A DNA stretch of 64,000 nt, from positions 504,360 to 568,359 of the forward strand of contig CAJNDS010002512.1 of assembly GCA_905221605.1 (NCBI GenBank), in the 5' to 3' direction. The stretch is from Symbiodinium natans. Taxonomy: Eukaryota > Sar > Dinophyceae > Suessiales > Symbiodiniaceae. Made by a program: the position numbers and the translations under genes. Positions 47,701-57,793 of the stretch are shown piece by piece. Numbering within the stretch: the stretch's first letter is position 1; every line of letters begins with the position of its first letter. Below the pieces are notes generated by a model. That model worked only from the letters and a program-made list of their open reading frames with translations, did not search any database and had not been told where the DNA came from.

Positions 47701-50700
47701 CGCGTGTGGAGCCGCAGACGGTCGCCAGGATGCTGGATTTCGGGGGCTCAAAGAATTTCATGTAATTTAAGACCGTAGGCATCTCAAGAGGGCGTTCGGG
47801 CTGCAAGAGGCGGCTCAGGTCAAGTGGCCCAACTGTGCCAACACCAACCTCCTCGTCAAGGCAAAGCGGATTGCTCTGGGCAGCTTGGATTTCAGAGGGC
47901 TGGTATGAGGTTGAATTCGGTTACTTCTCTGAAAATATCGTGTAGATGCTCGGGACCCCGGGACTCATGTTTTGGTTTTGCAAAGCGCAGTGCAAAGAAG
48001 GGCAAGGAGTCCGTCTGTCGGCCGGTTCATCAACGTGGCACTTACCTTGCGGTATTGATGTGGCAGAGACTAAAAACTACAACAGCAGCACCACGGCAAC
48101 GAACTCGCCCCAATACTTCGCTCCTGGTTCACGAAATCCCAGACGAATGAGGCATGTGCATAATGTTTGCCGGGCTGGCACTGTGGGTGGTGGCCTTCTA
48201 CCTGCCGTATGCTTGGTTCACCTTGACCTTCAACTACTCCTATGGCCAGGACCCTTCTTTGTTGGGTTGGGGTTTGCAGGCTTTCGGCAGCAAGGTTTGG
48301 CAAGGGTGTTGGCTTCACTCCGCTTGTGTCTTTCTACAGGCATCACGTCTGAGGCACTGAAATTTGATGTCGTTCAAAGACAACAATAATTTTTGCCTTC
48401 ACACCGCTTTGGGCAACACTGCGGCCCCTCCTTCAAGGAGCCCGGCTTTGTGGCCGGTATGACTTTCTCCATGGTCGTCGTGGCCGGCAACGCCTTGATG
48501 TACTTGGTGCCACGATTCACCATAGGGGATGCGATCTTAGGTAGAGGCATTGTAGCTGTAGTGGGTTATGTGGGTTTGGGGTGTTTTCTGCGGCCCAGGG
48601 GCCGGTCACAGAGCTTGTGACCCCAAAAGTGTGTGAGCAGAACGTGCGGATTTGTTTGTAGGCTCTAGGCATGTGTGTACTACAAGAAAACTGGCGCTTT
48701 GTTTCTTTGTTTGACGTGTTTGAGCAAGACCCTGCACCGTCCAGGTGTGCAGTGAAGTTGCAGACCGCACACGGTTCATCTACATCGACGACCGCGAGGT
48801 AGACCCAGGGTAGCCCATGCGCAAGCACGCTTCATGTCCCACTGCACTCAGAGTGTCACGTGTAAATCAGGAGCAAGGAGGCCCAGACAGTCACAAGCTA
48901 AACTCCCGAAAGGTGTGCTACATGCTGCTCTACTGCTTCGCTTGTGTCTTCAACGTCGCGCTGGATCTGATCACCACCTACATGGTTGCCTACAGGGTGC
49001 CTCTCTGAATTCCGGGTTGCCTCCACAACTGAATCCGAGCCAAGCAGCAAAGACAGATGGCTGCTTGTTTGTGGTTCACACAGGGAACAACGGATTCAGC
49101 AACCGCAGGCAAGTCATGGAACCAAGCGAATTATCGTAAATAGCAATGCGCCGAAGCAGCACCAGGACACTAGGCGACACTAGGGTAGGGTACTAGGATG
49201 GGATCGGATTTGAATCAACCTCCGAACCGGGCGAAGTCAGCCGGGAGAGAGCTCAGCACCCTTACAGCAGCCCCGCAGCGAAGTCAGAGAACCAAGCTTC
49301 GTCAGGGCAAAGGCAGGCAGGACGAAGCCGAAACCTCTCAACAAGCGAATTCCTCGAAGCCAACGGGACCGGGGATCAGCAACATGTAACAACCCAACCC
49401 CATCGAAGCAAGGGAGCAAGGCAGATGCTGCTGGCGCTCACCCCTGTCATCGACAGGACTTTGTCGAGAGAGAAGCGGCGCAAGTTTAAACCACCCTTTT
49501 CTGAGTCAAAGGAGAAGAGGCCACATCTTGAAACCGAACCTGTTTTTCAAGCCACTTCATCCAAGCAGTTTTGGGGCGACGGAGAAGGGACAACTTGGCA
49601 TTGAGGTTTTGAATGCTTTCGACACACAGTTGGTCGGATCATGTCAGAAATCTTCCGTTTGCTTCTTTCCTGACTTCGTCCTTAGCCCTTCATGGCCAAA
49701 GGTGTTATGTTTCTGAGGCAGCATTGTGGATACGGTAGGGAGTGGGGAGTTTTCCACTTCAGGCTTTAGGCAGAGCAGGCAATACCAAGACAGTCTGCAA
49801 AGGAAGCCCTTGTATCAACACAAAAGGATACCGGCACTTCGGGTGGTAAATGCCACACATATCTACCTTCTTCACGACCACTGCGGGTCTGCCTAGCAGT
49901 AGTCATGGGGTGACCTGAACCTTTCTCGGCCTGTTGTTGGCCTGCTTCCTTCTAGGTGAATGTGGGGTTGCGTATGAAGACCTACGACGGCACACTGCTG
50001 CTTGGAAGCCCATGAGACGTTGAAACATGCCACTGCGATCAGACCTAAGAGCACGGGCATTAAAAACAAGACCTTTGTAACCACTGCTGGGAGACCCTAA
50101 TGGCGAGCTGTAGTGCGCAAAGCGAGAGCCATATAACCTGCAGGCCCCAGCCAGCCTATGCCAGCTTTACCCAGCACATTGGCAATTCGGTCTAAAGGGC
50201 CGGGCTTGGAGCCTTGGAGCCCACTCCCCAAAATGTGGAGCCATTCGATGAAACAGACGTGCTGAACGTCTTGCCACTCGGCAGACGCTACATGTTGTTC
50301 GTTTAAGCATCACGAAAGCTCTAGGCAGTCCTAATTTTGGCTGTTTGCGACATCCTACAGAAGAAAGCACTGCCCGGAAAAGTTCGACGTATCGTCACCA
50401 TAGCATGAGGCGAGCATGAAAGAACTAGACATCCCAAATCAAAACATCAGAGGCTCAGCAACCTCCAGTCCTTCTCCGACCGCTTCGAGTCCTATGCCAT
50501 GCAGCGGACGTTGGCCAACAACCTGTACGCCTACGCCTTCCCAGTGTCCCAGACGCAACGCGGTATGGGGCGTGTGGGGGTAGCGCTTGCAGCTTGCTTT
50601 GAAATGTCCTCTTGGGAATTCGAGTTGAGGGTGTGCTGTAGAGCGCATCCCACTTCATTTATGATTTCACATACGGCGCCCGAAGCTTCGTCCTACTGTG

Positions 50701-53700
50701 CCAGACTCCTGTCGGGATTGCGCGCAGGGATTGTGCGAAGAGTTCATTGTAGGGGTTTTCTGATCGCACACGACGGTACCAGCGCGTGAAGTCAGGTTCT
50801 CAGCTACTGCAGGGTTCACGCGGCTTGTGCAGTGTGCTGCTTGACTCGTTGATTGTCCGCTGAGGCTACCTTCTTGATCCCCTTCCTGATTGAGCCCATC
50901 GTGACAATCTACGCTCCCTACAAGCTGATGGCACCCCTTCTTCATGTTTCTGCAGGCATTGTACGGACTGCTTTTGCTGCTCCTGCCAGCTTCACACGCG
51001 ATGTGTTGGCTTGCTGTTGAACTCTTGTGGGCCAGGCCACAATTTGGGATATGTTGTGCAGTAGCTTAGGCGCTCATCATCCGCACGCAGCCCCACATCA
51101 AGGGCTTCATGGCGGAGAACCTTCTGGGTGGCCTGGTCTTCGACCTGTCGCATCTTGACCTTTCAGGACTGAAGTGTGTGACATGTAGGTCCACCTGCTG
51201 GTCTCGGATTCGATAGATATCGAATTTCTAAGCAGTGCATGGGAGCACGGGTGCAGGAGATTCGCAGGAAGCTTGAGGTAAGGAGACCTGCTTGTGCCCT
51301 TGCCACTCATGGGGCGCCCTATACAAACCAAGCCAAGGCGTTATGCCGATCTCATGCTGGATGCGATGATCGCGGTGCTGATCTTCTTCTTCCCCGGCGG
51401 CTTCAACATCCAGATGCTAGGATGACCTAGCATCAATCGCAAGCCCCGAGCCCAAACTGTCAAGCCTTAACCCTGTCAAAGATGACAAGTATGAAAGCTG
51501 TGAGGTTCCAGCCCCAAGCCGAGATTGGGTTTGAAACATGGTGCCAGCGGTTCAGCGTTTGTAGCTGCCATCGAAAGACTGAAGGAGCCAATTGCTGCCC
51601 CCCTATCATGGAAAACCAGTGTCTAGAAATGAGCCATCCGACTCATCCTACTATCGTGTTCGGAAGCCTGAGCCCGCAGAACACCGCGAGCTTGCAAGGA
51701 TGTTCTTGGGCATGGCCCTCTCTCACATGTACATCTATGCCTTCGACCACTACAGGGTGTTGCGATCCATCCAGAGCTGCAACTACACGGTGGCTCGGCC
51801 TGTCTCCATTCCAGCCGTAGGCCGCTAGAATCGATGCACTCGATGCGCATGTTTTCTTTTCGTGTTTTGCGAAAAAAAAAGACTGCTGGGGTGAAGGGGT
51901 GGAAAAAAGGGAGGAGGGGAGTGCGGACGAGAACTTGAGGCTGCTCCATTTGCACAGCAAAGACAGGGTTATGCGCTCCATGTAGCTAGAGGTGCCGAGG
52001 TATGTAGAAGGCTGCGACTATGCATCTTGCACTTTTGAGTTCTCTAGTAGAAGCCCATATCTCAAGAGTTCTCGAAGTCTTGGCGTCTGCTTGATGAGGA
52101 CAAAATGGTGGACTGGTGGTCGCAGTGGCTCCTGGCCTAGAGCGGCTAGAGGGGAGAAGGGAGAGGGGAAAGGGAGAAGCACAGAGACAGCATCTGGATC
52201 TTGTGTAAAGCGGCCCGTTGGCCACACCCGAGGCAGGTCTATGCAGAGAGGGTGAGTCAGCGTGAGTGTGCAAAGTTCGGTCCCATTCAGGGAATCCGGA
52301 AGGTAGTGCGGCGCTCTCGGGTTTCGAGGCTGGGTTAAGGACTGAGACTGGAAGCTCCACTCGAGCATGGCCATGCAAGGGAGAGGTTGTTTGAACTGGG
52401 GGGAGCCGACGCGTGACAGAGTAGATCACAAGTTTCAGACTTGGTGTTTCAGTAGCCCTGTCAGAAAAGAAAGGCTGGAAACCCGGCGCGGGCCACCAGC
52501 CCGCACCCACATTGCCACATTGTACTAGAAAACTGGTTTGCGGGCCACCAGCCATCACCCAAATTGTACTAGACGCCGCCGCGCGGGCCACCAGCCCGCA
52601 CCCAAATCCGGTGTGCGGGCCACCAGCCCCGCACCCAAATTGTACCAGAAAACTGGTTTGCGGGCCACTCGCCCGGGCCAACTTGTATCTACCGTTACTC
52701 TCGAAGGCGCTGTGAACCCAAAGCTCCGGCTCGCTGAGTCTTCAACACGTGGTCGCCTCGGTTCCCTGGAGTTCCTATACTCTGCTCGTTCCGTACGATA
52801 CGCAAGTCCCTTACTTCCCAGCTGTTAATGACTGGCCGACCAAGTTGGAAATTTGAGGAGCCCTCTCAACCTCTGGCATTCAGCTGCGGGAACTCTCAGT
52901 TCTCGTTAGGGCCTTGACAAGACGTATGAGGGGTAGAGATACGGACAGTACTACCATCAGAACAGAGAGGTACGGGGGTGCTGTCTGCAAGGCTCATGTG
53001 CATCCCCTGTGGCTGCATGCTGGCTTGCTTTGTCTTCAAGGCCGGGGGGACAAATCTGAAACCTGACGAGGTTTTTGCAGAGTTTGGCGGGGACACTTGA
53101 AGACTTTTGAGCGGCTTTTGCGGCCACGACCTGATTGAGCGCACTCCGTCACCCACACCCAAATCCAAGTGTGCAGCCGTGTCGTGATAGACTCACTTGG
53201 TGCTAAGGCATCTCTTTTGCGTTGACATAGGGATGCAGGTATTGTTGCCGATTCGTGTCCTCTGGCTGTTGCTTGCCGCTAACATCAATCCCGCAGGAAA
53301 ATGCATGCAATCTAGTGATCCAAACTGCTAACGTCGCGGCTGGGGACAAACCCGAAGCCTGCCAAAAGCTAGGCCGAGAAGGCCATTTCAAAAGCCCAAC
53401 GCTGTTAATGCCACTGAGGCGAACTGTCAGCCTGGCTACTTCTGTATGGAGGGGGACTCGATGGTGACTGCCTGCGCAGTAGCCTTCTTCGCCCACATCT
53501 TCTTGCTCCCTGGCATCTAAAAGGGTGGAAGCTTTGGGACGAAAGCTGAAAGCTTTTGTATCGGATCTTCAGATTGCATCTTTATGTGCCTGTTGGGGAA
53601 GGGGTGGAGGGAAACATCGAAGTACCTTGAAGAGCCACTTGCGTTGGACAGGACGCTGTGCGTCCATAGCTTTTACTGGTAAGCAGAAAGTTGGAAGTAT

Positions 53701-56700
53701 GCAGTATGCAGTCACGTATCAGATGAGATTGTTTGCGTTCTTGTTGGGGTCATGTTACTCCTCGTATTGAGTCGAAACAAGCAGTACGCCGATCACATCT
53801 TCGGGGGTCCATGTCGGTTGGGATGCAGGCACACATTGCTGTTGAAGTTCGTCGTGCCCATGTTCGGATTGCCTCTTGACTGGAATTGAAGCTTCTGCAG
53901 TGTCTTGATGCAGAAGGGTGGTTGCTAGTGCGAGTGGAGGGTTTTAAGTAGCTTTGCTTCGTCAGGCGCGGGATGGACTCAGAGTTTCGGGATGCCTGGG
54001 TTCCATTCCTTGATTGGGTGATGGTTCGCAAATCAGAAAGCTTGAGGGAAGAGTCGTTAAACTCACCGTTGCCCGTCGGCAGGACCGGCGCGTCTGATGG
54101 TGCAGACACCAACACCTACAAGGACTTTGAGCCCCAAATTCCTAATTGTCTGAGAGTAACCTAGCCCTTTGGTCGTTCCTGTTTCCATTCTTGTGCGTGC
54201 ACGTTTGCTGCCCTAGCTCATGGGCACATAGGGTCAATGCCAGCGAAGCTACAGAGTACAAGTAGCTGTGCAACCCTGTACCTGGGCATATGCGTAAGCC
54301 GCAATTGTTTGAATAGTTATGAGGGCAGCCATGATAAAGCAAGCGGGACCTTAGCCTATTCAAACGCACCCCACACACTCCTTTCACCGGCAGCCTCTTC
54401 TTCACGATTCTCCCCGGTGTTTGTCATCACATTAAACAATTGTGTTCTCTCTCTCCCCCCTTCTCCAACCTTGCTCCCTGCCCCCTTCCCCCCTTCCCTC
54501 ACCTTCCCCCCTCCCCCCCCTCGCTCCCATCCACCCCCGACAGAATCCTTGGAACAAGTTGCTTTGGTGTTGTCATCCCACAGGGGGAGCGGCTTGGGTG
54601 AGTTTTGGGCTTGGCGGCCCGAAGCGGAATCATCCAGGAGCGCGTGTGAGCATCGAACTAGCACAGGCTCATGCGCCCGATTCTTTTGGCCGGAGCTTTT
54701 TGCCTTCAGGCCGAGGAAAATCCATCGCTGGTTGCTTGAAATCGTCCCCCCTCCACGCCGACACATATTGAGCGATGTCAAATGCAGCTGCAATTGTAGA
54801 GCTCGTTGCTCGGCCGCTTGATTACATGAAAGCCTGCTGCAATGCATGTACCCAGCCCCACTGCCGTTTAACACGCATGGGGTGTGGACTGAGCTTCAGA
54901 CTGAAATGCTACCACTGGAGGTTTCAGACTTGCTACCTGTACCTACATGAAGCACAGACTTTGTGTATCCCCGCGCCCTACTCACATGTCACATGCAAGG
55001 ACTGCTCCGTTCGCCTTCCTTGCTCGTGGTTCACTGCAAATCCGGTACAGCTGCCATGCTTTGCAACGGGCATTGGGGCTCAGAATCCCAAGCACTACGA
55101 CCTTTCCTGACCCAGGGTTCCGACTCAACCCACCCCACATAATTGGCATGCTTTGCAGGTTTGGCACGGACTGAGACGTGAGCAAAAGCCTTGTCATAAA
55201 CCCTTCGATGGTCCAGCTTGGCGTGCTGCATAGACCCTGACATCCACAGGTGTACTGCCTCCGCTCGCAGTACATCTACAAGCACAGTCCTCCTTGTTCC
55301 TCCTCTGCAATCGACGACCGGTGTGGGAGTTTAGGCATGGGATTCTGGAAGTGTACGGCTTTGCTCCACTACTACGCCTACCCTTTGAAAGAGGTGCTCT
55401 GGTCCGCTGGGAAAGAGCCCAGCCCCCAAGCTGTTCTCCCAACTGCGCCAAGAGCTGTTCTGTTGTAACCACTTAGCCTTGAACTTGTGAAAAGAGGGAG
55501 GGAGAGAAAGAGACAGAGAAAGAGAAAGAGAAGCAGAAAAAGAGAGGCAGAGAAAAACAAAACAAAAACAAGAAAGAAAGAATAAATGAAATACTTAACA
55601 GCAAAAGGTAGCGAACCTTCGATTGTTGAGATGGTGGCCCTGGATGGAGTATGATGGAGTATGGACTAGGAGGGCAGCTGCCTGAGGCACGTACTACATG
55701 CCTGGCAAGGAGCACCTTATCGAGCAGAATGCGGAGACCCTCGGCCTTGGCTGGGCAAAGCCCACCCTTGAAAGCAAGAAAGGGGTTTAGGCTTTAGGCT
55801 TTCGGGTTCAGGGTTCAGGGTTTAGGGTTTAGAGGTTCGCAGGAGTGATGTTTTGTGCGAGCCAGAGCGATGGAAGGATCAGGTTCTTAGATTTGCTGTG
55901 CTGTAGTTGCCACGAGTGCGGCTGCAGTGCTGTGATTGGATGTTGCTGAGCCCATGATTCTATGATGACACCAGGTCTCAGTACCGGGTTCAAAAGGGTT
56001 GAAGGTTGAGAAAGCTTGTGGGATCTACCTATCGAACCTGCGAGTTCTTGCACATCTACACCCAAGCAACCGGCTAGCCTTGAGAGCGTTGCATGAAACA
56101 TGTGTCAGAACGTCTAGCCATTTGTCCTTTCACTTGTCGCCTGTCTGTGTCTCGCAAGTCAGAGAGGTTAGAACCTTTCGGCCCAGGATCGGCCTCCACT
56201 TCAAAGACTGCCCAGCCAAGGCTGGGCAGACTCGCAGGGCTTCATTGCGACTTCGTTGTAGGCCCTGTAGCCTCGTGGCTATTCAGGATTGAGGCTTAGG
56301 GCTTTGGAGTCCTGCATGCAAGTAATGCGCTTCGAGAGTCTGACTACGAGGAGGAGGACTATGACGCCCCGCACGTGGACACAGAGGCCCTCAAGGCGCG
56401 ATTGCCTGAATGCGTTCGGTAGCTCCACTGAATTTGATCTCCACGGTAGACTTGAAAGTCTTGATCGGTGGGGTGCAAGTTGTTGTGAAGCTTTTCGCAC
56501 CTCGGCCTTGGGATTGTGTGATGGTTAATTCTGCCATGAACATCTTCCCTACATCTCCGTGCGCGGCGTGCTACAGTGCTGCGCTCATGCACCCCAGCCA
56601 TGCTTCAGGATGCAAACCAGAGTCCTGCTCCAGGGGCAAATGGAGTACACCAAGTTCCAGCGCTCTCCGGAGTCTTTGCGGATCGCCAACTTCGTCAACT

Positions 56701-57793
56701 TTTGTCACTCCCCGATAGGTTTGGGATCCCTGCTGGCACCCCAACTCACCACATGAACCCTAAACCCTAAAACCCTAAAACCCAAAAACCCCAAAACCCT
56801 AAAACCCTAAACCCTAAATCCCTAAAACCCTAAAACCCTGAAACCCTAAAACCCTAAAACCCTAAAACCCTAAAACCCTAAAACCCTAAACCCCTAAACC
56901 CTAAACCCCCGGCCAGACAAGACAGGCGCAGATGGATGATCTCAAGGGCAAGGTGTCGGGCCACTTCGAAGATCTGAAGGCCAGGTCATCCAGGGCGCAG
57001 GCTTTCTGTCATCCCTCTAGGCTGGAAGCGGACTTAAAACGCATCGGCATTATGAAAGTCCCGTGCTGCAGCTCCCTAAGGTCAAGAAAGGACCTGAGAA
57101 AAGATCTGCAGTTTGCTAGATATTTCGGAGCTTTCTGCCCAGAAGCCATGGCTGGGCTTGCAGATGCCTACGGAAGCATTTTGAGTGCGATGGGTTTTGG
57201 TTGGGTTTTCGTTTTCTGACCTGGTTGCTTCATGTTGACTGGTTTTCCGGCTGAGTAGCCCTGCACTGAGTGTCAGCTTGGCAGGGTGGCAAAGAGCACC
57301 CCCAAAAGTCTTCAAGAAAGCCCTCGCCCCCCCCCACCCCCCACCCTCCTGACCACCACCCCCTGAAAGCTTGAAAGCTCAGCTCATGCGCAGGGCCAGG
57401 TTTCTGGACACCTGGACCGCTTCTGGGCTGCTGAGTTTGTCATGCACGGGGTTTAGACTACTTAGGTTCAAGAGGGCTCTTCCTCACAAGGATCGTGTAC
57501 AGTGCGTCGCACTACAGCCACTGTAGTCATACCGCAGCCCAAAGTAGAGAAGATGATCCAAATCAGCTCGGGTTTCATTGTCGCTACGAGGGTGATTTTG
57601 GTGGGTGCTGTAGTTGCTTCGTGATGAGCTGCCTTAGGGCTTCGTGCTTTAGAATTCTATAGCATGCAGGTGCTTTCCGATTTTGTGCGTAGCTTCTTTT
57701 CGTTTTCGATGCTCTTGTCATGTCGCCACGAAATCGGTCTATCTCAAAATGCAGGTCCATGTCAGCCGATACGTGTCGCAGCGGGAGGTCTAT
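43966..57793 (+). CDS. OSCA/CSC1/TMEM63-family calcium-permeable channel with cysteine-rich N-terminus (about 30 exons)
   Basis: Members of this family (DUF221/PHM7; OSCA in plants, TMEM63 in animals) are membrane proteins that open under osmotic or mechanical stress and pass cations including calcium. The exons assembled here run: Cys-rich exons (43966-44743), a large exon (44909-45908), cytosolic-domain exons (46150-47879), then membrane exons (48152-55730) and an acidic tail (56339-57793). Family hallmarks are present in order: RIRNLP opening the cytosolic domain, EPQT-VKWPN closing it, TFLIPFLIEPIV, RYADLMLDAMIAV, LSHMYIYAFDHYRVLRSI, CSWFTANPVYCLRS and YYMPGKEHL. Between 45908 and 57793, 26 introns are phase-compatible: 11 GT, 12 GC and 3 GA donors, nearly all with AG|G acceptors. 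Family membership is certain to me. The Cys-rich extension and the ion selectivity are inference. The first and last exons are not established. Confidence 0.9.
44909..45908 (+). CDS. Channel: large exon with last Cys-rich module, three membrane helices and start of the cytosolic domain
   Basis: This 1-kb exon is the longest coding exon in the gene. Counting from the Met at 44910, residues 4-38 hold seven Cys (CRAC, CAEC, CARC pattern). Residues 45-67 form a hydrophobic helix, the first membrane segment. Residues 122-149 and 177-195 form the next two. DYAARIRNLP at about 213-222 begins the PHM7-type cytosolic domain, followed by EEELKKRLEDATGQKVVGVS and an acidic linker. The exon opens after CTGAG|G, with its first base completing a Gly codon from the previous exon. 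It most likely ends at TAT|GCGAGT (GC donor) before an in-frame stop at 45921. In plant and animal members the N-terminus outside the membrane is short, so the Cys module is extra. Confidence 0.88.
46150..47879 (+). CDS. Channel: cytosolic (PHM7-type) domain exons
   Basis: Exon 46150-46227 encodes EMSEEEQQKAREEALAHPEE, with GA donor CCA|GATAAT. Exon 46416-46479 encodes EIIEECKEVDVVNILKSLKQ, with GC donor. Exon 47346-47411 encodes AYAIFETETGRDDAVEAAES, the RNA-recognition-like beta-alpha unit of this domain, with donor G|GTGCGC. Exon 47659-47720 encodes GIEFHGNVLKLNASRVEPQT, with GT donor. Exon 47819-47879 encodes VKWPNCANTNLLVKAKRIAL, with donor G|GCAGCT. All phases agree. In the known structures this domain sits under the membrane and mediates dimer contact. 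The sequence EPQT-VKWPN is the usual junction where the chain returns to the membrane. Confidence 0.85.
46970..47104 (+). repeat. ACTC/CTCT microsatellite
   Basis: ACTC units (with CACC, GACA and CACG variants) grade into CTCTCTCC. The tract lies in the channel intron between exons ending 46479 and starting 47346. It is followed by two poly-C runs at about 47150-47163 and 47231-47242. Confidence 0.88.
48152..49999 (+). CDS. Channel: membrane-helix exons, first set
   Basis: Exon 48152-48249 encodes MCIMFAGLALWVVAFYLPYA and a following polar loop ending YGQ, with GA donor CAG|GACCCT. Exon 48438-48506 encodes EPGFVAGMTFSMVVVAGNAL and then MYL. Exon 48745-48798 (54 bp) encodes VCSEVADRTRFIYIDDRE. 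Exon 48913-48996 encodes VCYMLLYCFACVFNVALDLI, then TTYMVAYR. Exon 49956-49999 encodes VNVGLRMKTYDGTL, with GC donor CT|GCTTGG. The three GT donors and the phase-0 joins between them are unambiguous. These correspond to the pore-proximal helices and the connecting loops of the family. Confidence 0.87.
50453..51789 (+). CDS. Channel: membrane-helix exons, second set (most conserved core)
   Basis: Exon 50453 to about 50543 encodes SNLQSFSDRFESYAMQRTLA, then NNLYAYAFP. Exon 50865-50930 encodes ATFLIPFLIEPIVTIYAPYK, then LM, with GC donor ATG|GCACCC. Exon 51070-51149 encodes ALIIRTQPHIKGFMAENLLG, then GLVFDLS, with donor TC|GCATCT. Exon 51338-51415 encodes RYADLMLDAMIAVLIFFFPG, then GFNIQ, with donor AT|GCTAGG. 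Exon 51699-51789 encodes MFLGMALSHMYIYAFDHYRV, then LRSIQSCNYT. TFLIPF-x-IEP and the RYAD-L and DHYRVLR motifs are the strongest family identifiers. Four consecutive phase-matched joins use GC or GT donors. Confidence 0.9.
52099..53875 (+). CDS. Channel: small exons around the last membrane helices
   Basis: A 26-bp microexon, 52099-52124, encodes DKMVDWWSQ with its last Gln codon split at CA|GTGGCT. Exon 52992-53040 completes it and encodes LMCIPCGCMLACFVFK, with GC donor AAG|GCCGGG. Exon 53419-53504 encodes ANCQPGYFCMEGDSMVTACA, then VAFFAHIF, with donor TT|GCTCCC. Exon 53829 to about 53874 encodes HTLLLKFVVPMFGLPL, probably with GA donor CTT|GACTGG. Joined, they give the VDWW-Q-L-IPCG, VFKANC and FFAHIFLHT-L order typical of the family. 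Confidence 0.82.
52488..52680 (+). repeat. Five copies of a hairpin-forming repeat
   Basis: GCGGGCCACCAGCCCGC is present exactly at 52488-52504 and 52583-52599. Slightly altered copies start at about 52540, 52614 and 52659. Each exact copy can fold as a 6-bp stem (GCGGGC/GCCCGC) with the loop CACCA. Between copies the spacer ACCCAAATTGTACTAGAAAA recurs. The array is in the intron following the 26-bp microexon of the channel gene. Confidence 0.85.
54446..54530 (+). repeat. Polypyrimidine tract
   Basis: CTCTCTCCCCCC and TTCCC mixtures over about 85 bases, inside a channel intron. It is low complexity only. Confidence 0.8.
55000..55730 (+). CDS. Channel: post-membrane Cys/aromatic exons
   Basis: Exon 55000-55044 encodes DCSVRLPCSWFTANP. 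Exon 55250-55295 encodes VYCLRSQYIYKHSPP. Exon 55687-55730 encodes TYYMPGKEHLIEQN and ends at AAT|GCGGAG. Phases match: 0 at CCG|GTACAG, then 1/2 through a Cys codon at T|GTTCCT. The CSWFTANPV-x-CLRS and Y-PGKEHL motifs are conserved landmarks just after the last helix in alveolate members as I recall them. Confidence 0.85.
55494..55575 (+). repeat. Polypurine (GA-rich) tract
   Basis: AGAGAAAGAGACAGAG-type sequence inside the channel intron between exons ending 55295 and starting 55687. Confidence 0.8.
55786..55832 (+). repeat. Short TTTAGGG-related run
   Basis: TTTAGGC, GGTTCAGGG and GGTTTAGGG units in the orientation opposite to the CCCTAAA blocks. It lies in the channel intron before exon 56339. 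Confidence 0.7.
56339..57793 (+). CDS. Channel: acidic and helical cytosolic tail exons
   Basis: Exon 56339-56395 encodes SDYEEEDYDAPHVDTEALK, with GC donor. Exon 56634-56693 encodes GQMEYTKFQRSPESLRIANF, with GT donor. Exon 56926-56979 encodes AQMDDLKGKVSGHFEDLK, with GC donor. Exon 57755-57793 encodes VHVSRYVSQREVY and ends at the consensus donor TAT|GTAAGT. All are phase 0. The intron 56694-56925 carries the telomere-like block. A possible next exon begins after the pyrimidine-rich acceptor TTTTTTTTCAG at about 58050 (YAMSGQESSGEG, stop at 58163). That would end the gene but is not certain. Confidence 0.7.
56758..56910 (+). repeat. Degenerate telomere-like block (CCCTAAA/CCCTAAAA) inside a channel intron
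   Basis: About 20 units, mostly the 8-base variant CCCTAAAA mixed with CCCTAAA and occasional CCCAAAA or CCCTGAAA. It fills most of the intron between the 56634-56693 and 56926-56979 exons and ends 15 bases before the acceptor. Unlike the perfect array at 3526-3620 it is variant-rich. Confidence 0.95.
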
